From the NCBI GenBank assembly GCA_016098155.1, contig JAAAJB010000248.1:1-41617 (forward strand): a stretch of DNA of 41,617 bases, in the 5' to 3' direction. How positions within the stretch are numbered: the first letter of the stretch is position 1; the number at the start of each line of letters is the position of its first letter. The stretch comes from Actinomortierella ambigua (taxonomy: Eukaryota > Mortierellomycota > Mortierellomycetes > Mortierellales > Mortierellaceae). Below, piece after piece: positions 1 to 11,349 of this stretch. The notes beneath the pieces are model-generated. The model was not told the origin of the DNA, ran no database searches, and worked only from the letters and a program-made list of their open reading frames with translations. The position numbers and the translations under genes are program-made.

Positions 1-117
1 TGGGATGCAACTGAACACTACCTCCTCGTGGTGCATCCTGGGAAGGGTCGCATATCTTCTATGAGACCCTTGCAGAATGTGTTCAACTTTATAATACCCA
101 AAGACAATGACTTGTAA
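1..117 (+). CDS. 3' end of an unidentified protein-coding gene (partial)
   Basis: Frame 1 is open from the first base to a TAA at 115-117 and gives 38 residues of plausible protein sequence, including EHYLLVVHPGKG and ending in IIPKDNDL. I read it as the last exon, or its 3' part, of a plus-strand gene that starts before the window. Its hydrophobic/charged alternation and lack of simple sequence look coding, but 38 codons is short and I recognise no family. The next gene, CAND1, is convergent with it. Confidence 0.4.
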   Translation, partial: WDATEHYLLVVHPGKGRISSMRPLQNVFNFIIPKDNDL

Positions 118-844
118 TGACTTGTGAGGAAGGACTGGTGAGGAGCGAGCAATGGCGGTGGCTCGAGAATGACAGGCAATGCAGACAAGAACTCCATACT
201 ACTAATGTGCTCTCAAGTCATATTTTCTCACTCTCTCAATTATAGAGCCGTGCAAGGGGACGAAAGAAAGAAACTCGGCTGTTGGACATAGCTATGGCAG
301 GGATCTTGGCAGGAATTTGCATAGCGGTGACAATAAAGACCATCTTCTTTGATGTTTTTCGTCTCTGTCATTGTTCCAGGTCTTTCGTCTTGTAGGCAAG
401 TGTAAGTTGGGGGTTCCCCTTCTCAGAATGTGAAATAGAATCGGCTCCATTTACCAACACTGTTTTGCGATATTTCATAAGGAGTAGCCTTTCAGAGATA
501 AGGATCCGCGGTGGCAACGGCTGACCCAAGCACTTACTTCAGGATTATGTACATTTTGTGCGTATCGAGGCAACGCAGAGCCGCCCTATGGTAATTGGCC
601 ACCAGAACTCAGCCTTGTGTTGCACAAGCTGCGTCTAATTAGTCAAGGAAAAGCCCATACTGCATTTCCATGATCGAATCGTTTTCATAGGATCTGTCAT
701 CCATTGCGATAGAGATACAGAAAATAACTTCAATTCTTCAGCTATGTCATGCTTCTTTTTTTCGATCCTTTCTTTGGTACATTGTCTAATATCAATCCAG
801 CCTATGCGTGCCTCTTTTTTTGCTTTCTCAGAGGCTCTCTTGCT
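118..844. other. Convergent intergenic region
   Basis: About 0.7 kb between the presumed end of the upstream plus-strand gene and the stop codon of CAND1 on the minus strand. I see no convincing open frame, RNA gene or repeat. It presumably holds the 3' UTRs of the two converging genes. Confidence 0.5.
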
Positions 845-3800
845 TTAGCTGAGATCCATGGCACTACGATCACCCTTGCTAAAAGGCTGCGAGTGCAAGT
901 CATCACGGCTCTCGCTCTCCTCGACATACTGGTTAAAGTCGTACACATGTGGGCCATTGCGCACCTCTTGCAAGAACACTGCAAACTTGGGCGTCGTCGC
1001 CGGGTCCGCCAGGCGGGACAAGTAAGCGAGCGCGCGCAGGGCCGACCGCACAACCTCCTGGTTCTTCTCCAGCTCCTGTTTGACTGCCGTCGCCTTGGGC
1101 CTAAAGTTGAGCGTCGCTTGCACAGGATCCACCACATCGTCCAGCCGCTGCGTAATGGCCGTCGGCGACACAATCGACAGACGCACCAGCATCAAGTGCG
1201 CCAACATCTTGATGTCCGGCAGATCCGACAGTGCTGCAATAACTCGGTCGATAAACGCTGAAATCTCCACCCGGTCGCGACACTTGTCCAGCAGCGTGTA
1301 CATGCACTCGAACGCAGACTTGCGGATCTCCAGACCATCGTCCAACTTGTGCTTGAATGGTCCCATCTCCACAATTCGGATCAGCTCCTCTCGTACGTGG
1401 GTCTCCTGGTACAGCAGCGGCAACAGCTGTCCAAGCACATCGCGGATCAGGTACGGCTTGTTATGTGCGGCCGAGTCGAGTGTCGACAGCGACAGACGAC
1501 GGACGTTCAGGTCCTGATCCTTCATCAGCGACAAGAACTCGACAATCAGAGGCTGCAGCAGCTCATCATAGCTGCGTGTATGATCCGTAAACGTGTACTT
1601 GAACGCCGACACCACCGTGCCTCGGATATGGGGCGAGGGCGACTGCAGACGCGTCTGCAGCTCCGGCAGGAACTTGTACGGGTTCGTCAGTGTCAACTTG
1701 CCCAAACACTCTGCCACCACGTTCCGTGTGCCCTCTTCTTGGCTCTCGCAGTTGGCAAACAACAACGTCCAGATCTCGGATGCAAACGACTCGAGTGCCT
1801 GGCTGCTCTGCTTCTGGGTGTACCGGGTAATCACCTCCTTCAGCGCATGCAACAGCAGGTAGCGCTTCTTCGCATCCTGCTCAATCTCCTTAATCAGCGC
1901 CGGCACATAGACCTCCACGTTACCGGCACTGACGTTGCCGAGCGCAAAGGCAGCCGCTGAGCGGACCTCCTCCGAGTGCGCGTTGAACAGGACCAAGATC
2001 GAGGCATGGATGGTGGGGTACTCTGTCAGCGACACACGACGACCAATCTCGCCCAACGTGATCAACGATAGGTACTTGAGCGAATCCGTGCTCGACGGGT
2101 TCTCGAGCTTGCGCAAAAACTCAGTCACCGTCATCTTGGCGTTCGCATCCGAGTTGAGGCACAGCGTCGCAATGCACTGTGCAATCGTCGAGAACGCCTG
2201 CTTCGACAACTTCAGTTGGCCATCGACCGAGGGGCCTGTCGCTGGCTCGACGAGCGCGCTGATCAGCGAGCCAAACTCCTTGGCGTTCGTTCGTACAAGG
2301 GCCGCAAACAGGTTCATGAGACCATCCAAGGCTGGTCCCTGGATCAGCGGCGACTGCACAAGCTTGAATACTGAGGGCAGAGCGTGCTCCTTGACTGTCA
2401 CGACTGACGAAGGGTTGGCGTGCAAGATGGCGACTACCGACGACAGTCCCAGAGGCAAGAGATGGAGATCCTCATCCGAAATCAAGGGCTTGAGTTCCAA
2501 CAAGAGGTCATGGTATGTCTTGGCATCGAGACTCTTGCCAAAACGGCGGATCGACACATCCAGAAAGTGCAGGCAGGCAACCTTGAGAGCACGCTTGCTT
2601 CGGCGCAAGAGCTCGCCGACCTCAGCCACGCCCTGAAGGACGGGATCCTTGATGTCCTCATCAGCACAGACCGGGCTCTCGACAATCTGGGACAACGTCT
2701 TGACAGCGACGAGACGGGTGAGCTCATTACGCAGTCTCTCCAGCAACAGGGGAAGGCAAGCCCGCAGTTGGTCCTTGAGCTCATCGCCAACACGAGACAG
2801 CAACACGCCTAAGCACAGAATGCTGCGCTCCTTGACCTCCTGGTCGGCATCCGGGGTGGTTACACGCTGCAGAGTGACGTTGTAGATCTCCAGGACATGG
2901 GGCTTCGACGTGGCGCTCAGTGAAGAGTAGGTGTACTTTTGAGCCTCCTCGTCGAAGCGCATGGGACGAATGACCTTGATGAGTTCCATGCAGGTCACAA
3001 GAGCCTCGGAGGAAATCCTGTAAAATTTGTCCTGGATCGCCGAGATGACTGGCGAACACAGACGATCCAGGTTGGCCTGGAAGACTTCCGTCTTATGGCT
3101 GCGGAATAGGCAACGCAGATAAGCCAGAGCCTCGATCTTAAGGCTCGAGTTAGTACCAAGATTGTGGTGGTCAGAGTGAGCAGAATTGGAGAGCGACTGC
3201 TGAACGGCGGGGATGAACAGCTGGTAATGGTTGTCCAATGCTCCCTTGAGGACTGTGACGAGCTCCTTCAGCAGAACAAAGCCAGACTGGCGAGTGGGGA
3301 CGGATTTTGTGACCATCTGCTTCGAGAGGTTCTTGGCCAGACGAGGCACTTGACTGCGCAGAAGAGCCTTGGGGCTCTGATCTGTCTCAATCGGGGTGCC
3401 AGGGCGGCTGCCTTTGCGCTTCTTGGGAAGGCTTTCCATGGCGGTGTCGATTTCTGATTCTGCGCCGCCATAGGTGTTGGTCTGATGGAGCAAAGTGATG
3501 AATGTCTGGAGAATCTCCACGCGTACAGTCTCCTCGCGTTCCTTGAAGCGGTTGATTAGGGCGGGGGCAATGGACGAGTACAGCTGGCCGAGGAGATCCT
3601 GACGGGTGCCAATGATAGCGGCCAGAATTCGCGCAGAGGCACGACGAACCTTCCACGACATGTCGTCATCGTCAGAATATTCGCCATCATCTTCCTCGTC
3701 ATCCTCCTCCTCCTCATCGTCGCTGCCCATAGACTCGTCGCCATCGTCCTCATCATCACCATCATCGTAGTTGGGGTCGTGCCTGAGGTACTTGAGGCTG

Positions 3801-5317
3801 AGGTCAATGATGGGCTCAATGAACGTCGAGACCTCGCTTGGGCATCGCAAAACAAACGATTCGAGCGCCTGAGCGTTGGAAGAAAAGTGTTAGAGCCAGG
3901 GAACGATTAAAGATTGGGGAAGGCGAGAGGAAAGTGATAGAACGTGAGGAAAGCTGTCGTGATGGCTATCAGCATCTGATCATAGTACATCATACCTGGA
4001 TGGCGTTCTCGCGCAACTCGTCGTCGTCCAAGTCTGTGTGACGAATGATCAAGGGTGCAAATCTTCCGATATACTTGCCAAAGCGAGGGGCATTCGAACG
4101 GCTGATAGTGCCGGCGCACTGGATGTATGTGCGAAGGCGCTCATGGGAGTTCTTCTTATTCTCGAGCTCGACAAGGAGCTTCTTCATGAGATCCTCAAAG
4201 ATTTCATCGGGGAGATGGGACACAAGGTTGCCAATGGCAAGGGTGGAGCGCTTGCGGAGAGCAGGGCGCGCATGGCTCAACAACTTGAAGAGGACGTCGG
4301 CCGTTTGCTTCAGGAGGTTGGACTGTGCCAAGATGTCGCCGAATCGGAGGAGGACATCACTCAAAATGTCGACAGCGTCCATCTGGGCTTCATATCCCGA
4401 ATCCTATTTTGGTGCCGTATAAATTAAAAAGGAAAAGAAGGTTGGGGTGGGGGGTGAGGGTGGAAAACAAAAAAGTAAAAAGGAAAAGGTCGTTTGCCCC
4501 CCCCCCCCCCCCAAAAGAAAAAAAACAAAGATCTAAACGGGAGGTCTTGTAGCATGAATGCGTGACATACGTTCTCAAGTTGCGTCAGCAGGCGTGGAAC
4601 CAGTCGCTTGCAGACATTGACGGCGACATTCGAGTTGGCAGGGACCTGGACGATTACAGTCTTCAAACCCATGCTGGCAATCTCACGCAAGTCCTCCTTG
4701 TCCTGAGAAACGAACGCACACAGATTGTCGACAATCTCTTGCAGCTGAGCCTCCTGGACCTTTTTGACCAATGGACCTAGACTATAGCGTTGAAAAAACA
4801 AGCGCACATGGGGTCAGTACGCACCTTCTAACAACAAGGCGCAAGGGGTGGGGAGCGACGAGATCCAACGAGAGCTGACGCGTAAAGTTTTCTTTTGTTT
4901 CGCTTGCCAACTTGCCGCAGAACCCCTCAAACAAGGATGGACACGTACCATTTCACCGCAATGTTTTGCACTTCGCCATTCTTGTCCTTCATGAGGCGCA
5001 AGACAGCAGCCACAACCTTCTTCTCCGTGTGCTCCTCGAGGGGGTTTCCACTCTGGAGCTCATTCATGAGATCGTTCGTAGCCATGTAACGAAAGTCTGC
5101 ATCGTCGGACGACATCTAGGCAAAGGTAGGGAACAAAAAGCGCGTGATGGCAACGCGGTTAATTTCTCGGTGGTTGTTGGAAAGGTCATGTTCCCACGCG
5201 GCGTTTGTTTCAGAGAAGGGGTTTTGCATGTGAAATGCATGGTGGTTGGTTGGCTAGCTAGTGGGTGGATACCTTCTCGAGGAGAGACGCCACCAAGTAC
5301 GCGCTCGTGTTTGCCAT
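845..5317 (-). CDS. CAND1: CAND1/TIP120, cullin-associated NEDD8-dissociated protein
   Basis: CAND1 is the exchange factor for SCF/cullin-RING ubiquitin ligases: its HEAT-repeat solenoid wraps un-neddylated cullin-Rbx1 and swaps substrate receptors, in nucleus and cytosol. The model is five exons: 5317-5273, 5115-4949, 4781-4571, 4403-3996 and 3868-845, giving 1284 residues (animal CAND1 is about 1230). The first exon is only 45 nt ([15 protein letters not shown]) and joins in phase 0 to [17 protein letters not shown], which matches the conserved start of the family. Other hallmarks are [40 protein letters not shown], a long acidic loop around residues 305-340, then [16 protein letters not shown] and [16 protein letters not shown] repeats continue to the C-terminus. 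Every junction restores frame. Intron 3 holds a 16-C tract. Identification is very secure; the exact first exon is slightly less so. Confidence 0.95.
4497..4512 (+). repeat. C16 homopolymer in CAND1 intron 3
   Basis: An uninterrupted run of 16 C on the plus strand (16 G on the transcribed minus-strand RNA) lies inside the 4404-4570 intron of CAND1. It is one of several long G/C runs in this window and is prone to length error in sequencing. Confidence 0.9.
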
Positions 5318-5540
5318 GGCTGGATATGTGAAGGAGGAGGGATGAGCAAGAGGAGAATAGGTCAATAAAGGATGTGGGGAAGGAGAACAGAGAATAGGGA
5401 AGGTGGTGTGTGGTGGGTGGGTCAAAGAAAAAAGCAAGGCACAAGGAAGAGAGGAAGGAGAAGGAAGTCGAAGGAAGGGACGTGGGGAAAGGGGGGGCAA
5501 AGAGGCACCACTTTCCATCCACTCTCCAGAAACACGTCAC

Positions 5541-5552
5541 GGGGGGGGGGGG
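5541..5552 (+). repeat. G12 homopolymer in divergent promoter
   Basis: Twelve consecutive G in the shared upstream region of CAND1 and the MBL hydrolase gene. Confidence 0.9.
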
Positions 5553-5681
5553 AAGATCACCGACGAACGTTTGCCACTGAAAGCAAAGACAAGCTCGAGA
5601 CAAACGGTGAACACGACTACCACGCCACTTCCTCACTACAGGGGCCTCAAGCTTGTGCGAAGGCTGTGGCATGCTGACGAT

Positions 5682-5702
5682 TCTCCTCCTCCTCCTCCTC
5701 CA
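5682..5702 (+). repeat. CTC trinucleotide microsatellite
   Basis: A TCC/CTC run of about seven units in the leader region of the MBL-fold gene. Confidence 0.8.
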
Positions 5703-5927
5703 CACCCACACGTTTGGACCATTTGGGAGAGGGAGGGAGAGAATGGGCGGCTACTACTGTACTGCAGCGCACGGCTTCTGTTTTTGACTTCAATACGCGA
5801 AAGAGAGCCATCCAGTCCATACAACAGTTCTCGAGTATATTCTTGGGCGCTTTGTTTTGTCTTCTTCTTCTTTTTCCCCATCTCATTCATCGCCATTGCC
5901 TCATTCCCCCTCCCCTCTTCATTCATC

Positions 5928-6854
5928 ATGGACTCGCTCACGACCCTGCCCGACTTTGAGCGCTTCGCCGAAGTGCGCCCTGGCCTCTTCCGCTGTACAC
6001 TAATCTGGCCTATTGGTGGTCTCGAAATCCCCGTCGCCACTTTCCTCGTCCGAAGCAACACCAATCCCCACGACTGGGTCCTTATCGACGCCGGTGCTCC
6101 TGTCCACATCGATAAGCTAATGGTGGCCCTCGCACAGTTTCTCGACCACACGAACGACACTATCAAGTACATCGCTGTCACCCATGCTCACCTGGACCAC
6201 ACTGCCGCCATCCCCCTCCTGCTTGGAAAATACCCCGAGTGCAAGGTCCTATTCCATGCTGAGGAGAAGCCATTCATGTGCCACGGCCATAGCTTCAAAA
6301 CCTGCTCAGGCGACACCTGGACATTCACCCTTCTCAAGCGTTTTGGCCACGATTCCACTGTCGTGGTGCCTGAGGATCGCTCCCTCACTCTCCGCCATGG
6401 CGACCCGTGGGAGTTTGATCATATCCTTCGATTGGTGGAGACACCTGGCCACACACCTGGTAAGTCTGTCGATAACCGACCACCCGTAGGACACAGCTGA
6501 AACCAGCCTAAAGACTAACCTTGTAGTGGACTTTTGATGTTGCGCTTTTTAGGGTCGTCATCGTATCTTCACGTTCCTACTCGCTCGCTCATGGTCGGTG
6601 ACGCTCTGATGCATTGCATCACCAGTCCAATGGGTCAGGCCCTACCATGCATCTCAGGGCCTTTGGCAATGTCCACATGTCACTGGGGAGACGCCATGAA
6701 GGCTATTGACATCATTCTGGAGACAAAGGACGACGTTGACAATGTCTTCCCAGCTCACGACTTTAGCAAGAATGGTATCCCTATTCAAAACATTCACGAC
6801 TTTCACCACCCCTCATCTTCAAAGGGCGGCGTTCTTTCCTGGTTCGGCCTCTGA
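5928..6854 (+). CDS. Metallo-beta-lactamase-fold hydrolase
   Basis: Two exons (5928-6459 and 6553-6854; 92-nt intron with donor GTAAGT) encode 277 residues. The metal-binding signature HxHxDH is intact in THAHLDH (His86, His88, Asp90, His91). ETPGHTPG follows near residue 170, then VGDAL (Asp194), then PAHD near residue 245, giving the full di-metal ligand set of the family. The last splice acceptor is chosen because an earlier AG gives an immediate in-frame stop, while GG|TCGTCA restores HTPGSSSYL. An open frame extends upstream of the chosen ATG, but it is low-complexity leader; the ATG at 5928 begins the conserved domain. There is no signal peptide. It is probably a soluble hydrolase of the glyoxalase-II/YqgX-like branch; the substrate (thioester, lactone or phosphodiester) cannot be told from sequence. 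Confidence 0.9.
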
Positions 6855-7964
6855 AGATTGTCCCCTAACTTTGCTAGCTACAGCTCCTTAAAACGCGGGT
6901 ATCCAAAGAGGCTCAAGCCGCCTGTAAACCCGATAGTATAAAACCAAATTGTACAGTTAACGGTTCGAGGAAGGAACTACGACCTGTGTGTGCAAAGAAC
7001 ATGTGGGTTTCATTTCCCCCCCTGCGCAAATATTTGTGTTCCTATTTGGAACCCCAGATTGACTCATGTCGGCTCTGCACTGTGAGGCAACAAACGGAGC
7101 TGTGCAGTGTGTGCGTGTGTTTCGACTCTGAGCATGGGAATGAACATATTATTCTTCATCATCAGACAGCCAAATGTACGGTGTAGACATGCAGTTCCGT
7201 TCGCAAGTCGCCGTTTCAGTGAATGCATCATCTCTTGCCCTCGTCATCATCTCCTCACGATCCGTTTCGGGTTAACCGTTACCGTTTCCTATCTCTAACC
7301 CACACAAATAGCTCGTGTATGTTGGGTTCGGGGATAGGCCGACCATCTTCTTTATTCTTTACACACGTGGGCCCGATTCCAATACAGTCTTAGGCGCAGG
7401 GTTCATGCTTGTGTGTTTGTGAAGGCTTTGAAACGTCCAGCAAGCCAGCAAGCTAGCAGCCATCAACTCATCATGAAAGGCTCGACGTTAGCGAAAACAT
7501 TATATTGATGGACCTGCCCGAAGCATTCATCCATGGTATCGCCATCGCTCTTAGTTTCTTTCGGTTGAATGCGCAATAGCACGCCCACGTGCATGGCGAC
7601 ACAGTTGGCTACTGAAATCAGATATTCCTTCGGCTCCGCTCCACAGACCATCCGAGCTTTAGGATTCAGAACCAGAAATAGAGCCTTGTGCTTTGTTCTC
7701 AGCGAACTTTTGTTTAGACCACCGTTCGGTCTGGGCACTGTGCTCACAAACTTTTTTTTGTTTAATTCTCACTGAATTAGAGATTCCGTATATGCATTTG
7801 CACTTTCCAGCTTGCATTTAAGGGACATTTGTTAGAATAAGAAACACATTTAAATTCTCTTCATTTCTCTGTCCTTCGCTCACTCTTCAAGATCTCCCTC
7901 CACTCCCCTCTCCTCCCTCCAGTTTCATCCAACGACGGACAACACGACTAATAACACAATCCAG
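6855..7964. other. Intergenic region with a weak minus-strand open frame
   Basis: 1.1 kb between the MBL gene and the APH-like kinase gene. It should contain the MBL 3' UTR and, near 7800-7964, the kinase promoter and a pyrimidine-rich leader. The only open frame of note is at 7463-7747 on the minus strand, listed separately. Confidence 0.5.
7463..7747 (-). other. Possible small exon or gene remnant, unidentified
   Basis: An open minus-strand frame of about 94 codons whose translation looks protein-like (for example CGAEPKEYLISVANCVAMHV and DECFGQVHQYNVFANVEPF). It has no ATG at its left limit; the first in-frame ATG is well inside, so as it stands it would be a terminal exon without a visible partner, or a decayed fragment. 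I recognise no family. Chance openness is a real alternative. Confidence 0.2.
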
Positions 7965-9676
7965 ATGACCACTGCCATGTTCAAGACGGGAATGAGCACC
8001 TCCCTCCTCACCGACGACTTCTTCCAGGCCATCCTCGACCGAGCGTTGGGACAGGGTACTGTCTTTCGCAGTTGGAGGGAAGATTCTCTCGATTCTTCAG
8101 CAAGCATCTTAAGCAACATCAGCTCTCACGCGGATGATGACGACGACGACGACGACTACAATGAAGACAATCAGGAACACTTGTCAGGGTTGAGCCATGA
8201 AGGTGATGAGGATGGTAACAGCGATGGAACCCCTTGTCCAATGAACGACATGACGGGTCACTTTCTGTACAGAGTCGAGTATGAGGGTGTCGGATCACAG
8301 TTGACGAATCTGCGCCGAGTCCTATCATCGGCTGACAAGAGCTTTCGGGTGACAATCTCCAGAACGGTCGGCCAAGATACCACCCCAGCGCCGGCCTCTC
8401 TATCTCCACCCAGCGTCCACAACAACACAACAGCGCCAGCAGACTATCTCCACATTGTTGTAAAGTCTAAGCCTATCGACACAGCCCTCATTGAGCTGAC
8501 CAACATCATGGCTCAGTTGCAAGGTGGTGAGTTTGCCGAAGAATACGATGCGGTCAAGGATATGACTGGCTTTCGCAATAGCCACATCCGCGAGATTGAG
8601 CTGGCCGAGCTAGCCTGGAAGGTTGGAGGTGCGATGGAGCGCATCTCGACCAAGGTCTACAATGTCATGCGCAACGACTCGCAACAGCTTTATGCACTAT
8701 GCCTCGAATACCTCGACCCAGCCACAGGCACCATTTCCCATATGAACAGCACCGATGCTGCTCTCTCAACATGGTCCTCGCAGGATATCCACACCGTGCT
8801 TAGGGATGTGGCCGACTTTCATGCCCAGTTCTTGGGGGCGGATTCGATGCTGCTGAATGAGCTCTCATTTCTTGAGAACCCGTCGCGGAATCTGATGCAG
8901 TCCCTCCGATCCACATACGAAGCCATGGCTGACACCAACCACAGAAATAACTCCACCCTCTTTGACGAAACCCTCACCGATGCCATCAAAAGCTATCTCA
9001 AACACTCAAACTCGTATTGGTCACTCCTTGAGAGGAGTCCAAGGACTCTGGTATGTAGATTGGAATGGGAAGAACTGAAGGATAGGTATGTGATACCAAG
9101 CGACCACTTGTCTTACCTTGCATCTCTCTCGCACAATCCCCACTCATTTGCTACAAGATCCACGGTGATTTCAATCCAAGGAATTCTTGCCTCCGAATCG
9201 ACTCTACGACAGGTGACAAATCGTTGTGTGTGTACGACTGGGAGCTTGCATGTTGTCACGTTCCACAGCGTGATGTGGTCGAATTCTTGGCCTTTGTGCT
9301 CCCACCCGGTTCAAAGGAATGGTCGCACTACATTGAATATCATCGACTGGCTCTATGGAGTAGCCTTGAACGACTCCGCCGCCATAGCGCTGACCATGGC
9401 ATGTCCACATCCACCTCAACTACAACCATCACTATGCAACAACCTCTTTGGCGTCAAGATGACATTCGGTTCCCTACCCAGCGCGAATATCTCGACGTGG
9501 CCAAGGTAGCTCTGATGGACTTTGCATCGCTGCGCTTGTCTATGATTGGCATCTCCAACTCGTTCAAAACTGTATCGTGGCTGCCGAGGATCCTCGATTC
9601 TGTTCGGAGCCAGATTTTGATGATGGGCCCACTACGTCCTGAGCTAGACAAGGTCATTTCTGCATCCAGGATCTAG
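7965..9676 (+). CDS. APH/choline-kinase-like phosphotransferase family protein
   Basis: Two exons (7965-9050 and 9158-9676; phase-0 intron of 107 nt, donor GTATGT) encode 534 residues. The intron splits the catalytic loop: RTL is joined to IHGDFNPRN. Kinase-fold landmarks of the aminoglycoside-phosphotransferase superfamily are present in order: VVKSKP with the candidate ATP-binding Lys167; the Brenner motif HGDFNPRN (catalytic Asp366, metal ligand Asn371); and YDWE (Asp389), equivalent to the DFG/IDxE aspartate. All key residues are intact, so an active small-molecule kinase is expected. Residues about 55-75 are a very acidic run, probably disordered. The exact motif spelling resembles bacterial relatives I remember more than classical fungal choline kinases. 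The substrate is unknown. The gene converges with the BtaA-like gene. Confidence 0.8.
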
Positions 9677-9943
9677 ATGATTGCACTAGATATCTTTATG
9701 TTTTTTTTTCGCATTGTCCACTCAATACATACACCTTACACTTTTTACATTTTTTTTCTTGTCAGCGATGATGGAGTTTGGCAAGTCATATCATTCCTTT
9801 CCCTCGGCCATCATTTCTTATCATAAAAGTAGATTAGAGGAACGGTATTTAATTGACACAAAAATGATGATTATGATGAAAGTGATGAAGCGATGACAAC
9901 AATGAGGCAAGAGTCACGAGAGTGGGTATAAAGCGCCAGTTTT

Positions 9944-11290
9944 CTATGCCTTCAAGACCGTCTCGACGACAAACCGGCGATAAAAGTACGTCCGATCCTT
10001 CGCCGTCGACTCATCAGCAAAGTCCACCTCCGAACGAATCAAGTGGGCAAGGGACTCGGGACGCTCGCGAGGCACAAACAAGTTCCAATAGCAGATGCGT
10101 GCCAAAGGGTTGCCCTTGTCATGAATTGCCTTCAAGAACGTCTCAAACAACTCCTCGCCCATCCATTCAAAGATGTCTGATAGATTGTATCCGTCAAAAT
10201 ATCCGCTCTCGTCTGACGCCAAATACTTGAGCACATCAGCCCTGACTAGCTGGACTCGGTCCACGCGCGCGCGGATCGTCTCATAATGTTCCCGGACAAG
10301 GTAATCGGGCAGACCATTCTTGCCGCTCTGCACGCCGGTGAAGACATACTCTGCATAGTAGTTGTCGTTGATGGGGATGTTGCGCACGCCGTTACTAATC
10401 TTGCCCAGCAAGAACGCGCCCACGTCCAACTGGACATGCTCAAAGAATTTCGGGTCACGGCCAAGATGGCCGAGCGACATTTGGCCAAAGAACAGTCGGG
10501 TGCCCCAACGCCAGCGCCAGTTATTCCAGACGGAGTCGAAAAACCGATGCTGGTGCTCGAGCGAGGTTTGGTCCAGCAGCTGGCGGGTCGTCGTCTGCGA
10601 GTGGCCTGCTGGGAGGATGTACTGGCGGTAGAGGTTGAAGAATTTCTCGAGGCGCCCAATGTGGATGATCTTGGCCCGGATCAAGTCTAGGTGTTCGTCC
10701 CAGTAGGCCCGGTATTCTTGGTGTGTGAGAGATGGTCGCACCTTGTCTTGGTACAGCGCCACGCGTGCGTCCGGGCCAATGTCCTGGCCGTCAAAGTTGA
10801 AGCCGAGCAGCTGGGCAAACTCGTCATATTCGAGCGTCTTGTAGGCGGCAATCTTGAGTGCACACAACGCCAACTGTGCAGGGCTAAAATCTGAGAGGGG
10901 AGAGATAGAGGAGGGGTTAGACTTCAAAAAAAATTGCCTTCAAACTAGCAAGTCGTTCCTAGAATCTTTTTTTTTTTTCGTACCAATGGCAACCACCTCG
11001 CGAGGGTCATCAAGGAGAAGGGCAAAGGCATTATCACCAGCGGAGGCAATGCTCAGAATACGGCTGTTGGGCTTGATAGCCAGGCCATTGCGGAGGAGTC
11101 GAGTGTCTTCCCAGACTTGAGAGTAGCGGATCTTGGAGAAGTCAACTGTGGCTTCGACGGTAGCACTGTCGGCAGATTTGACGGCTTTCCGACCAAGGGA
11201 CTCGTGGTAGAGTTGGACCAACGATGATAATAATCGAAGGTGGAGAGGGAGGGTAGTGTGCTTGGGTGTCGATGGTGCTGCTGGCGACAT
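9944..11290 (-). CDS. btaA: BtaA-like (DUF3419) S-adenosylmethionine:diacylglycerol 3-amino-3-carboxypropyltransferase
   Basis: BtaA transfers the aminocarboxypropyl group of SAM to diacylglycerol, the first step to the betaine lipid DGTS; a BtaB N-methyltransferase finishes the lipid. Two exons (11290-10984 and 10890-9944; 93-nt intron) give 417 residues, the size of bacterial stand-alone BtaA. The junction restores the conserved SAM-binding stretch: SQVWEDTRLL, ILSIASAGDNAFALLL, then VVAID|FSPAQLALCALK. Later features include a Trp/Arg-rich segment near residue 215, DYLVREHYETI, and NLSDIFEWM with the C-terminal acidic/aromatic residues of the family. No BtaB methyltransferase domain is fused or adjacent, unlike the known fungal Bta1 fusion. 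The intron donor sits directly before a T/A-rich run. A TATA-like box lies about 50 nt upstream. Exact lipid substrate is inferred from family. Confidence 0.88.
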
Positions 11291-11340
11291 TTTTTGTTTC
11301 TTGTTGAAGTTGCGAGTGAAGGGTGGAAGGGAAAACAGTA

Positions 11341-11349
11341 TTTTATATA
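11341..11349 (-). promoter_or_regulatory. TATA-like box of the BtaA-like gene
   Basis: On the minus strand the sequence reads TATATAAAA, about 51-59 nt upstream of the start codon at 11290. It is the best TATA match in the window relative to a gene start. Confidence 0.4.

Larger units (their letters stand above)
5318..5927. promoter_or_regulatory. Divergent intergenic region between CAND1 and the MBL hydrolase
   Basis: CAND1 (minus, start 5317) and the MBL-fold gene (plus, start 5928) face away from each other across 610 bp, so both promoters must lie here. The region contains a G12 tract at 5541-5552, a CTC-repeat run at 5682-5702 and long pyrimidine stretches just before the MBL start codon, as is common in fungal promoters and 5' leaders. 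I see no clear TATA box. Confidence 0.5.

Noticed and set aside
1349..1960. 203-codon plus-strand frame, and several similar frames between 845 and 3850
   Set aside because: Antisense shadows of the long CAND1 exon; their translations are Gln/Arg/His-rich and unlike real proteins.
5064..5711. 215-codon minus-strand frame over the CAND1 start
   Set aside because: It reads through intron 1 and the promoter region, contains low-complexity Phe/Ser/Pro stretches, and conflicts with the conserved CAND1 N-terminus.
5403..5927. Upstream in-frame extension of the MBL hydrolase
   Set aside because: The extension is low-complexity promoter/leader sequence; the conserved domain begins right after the ATG at 5928.
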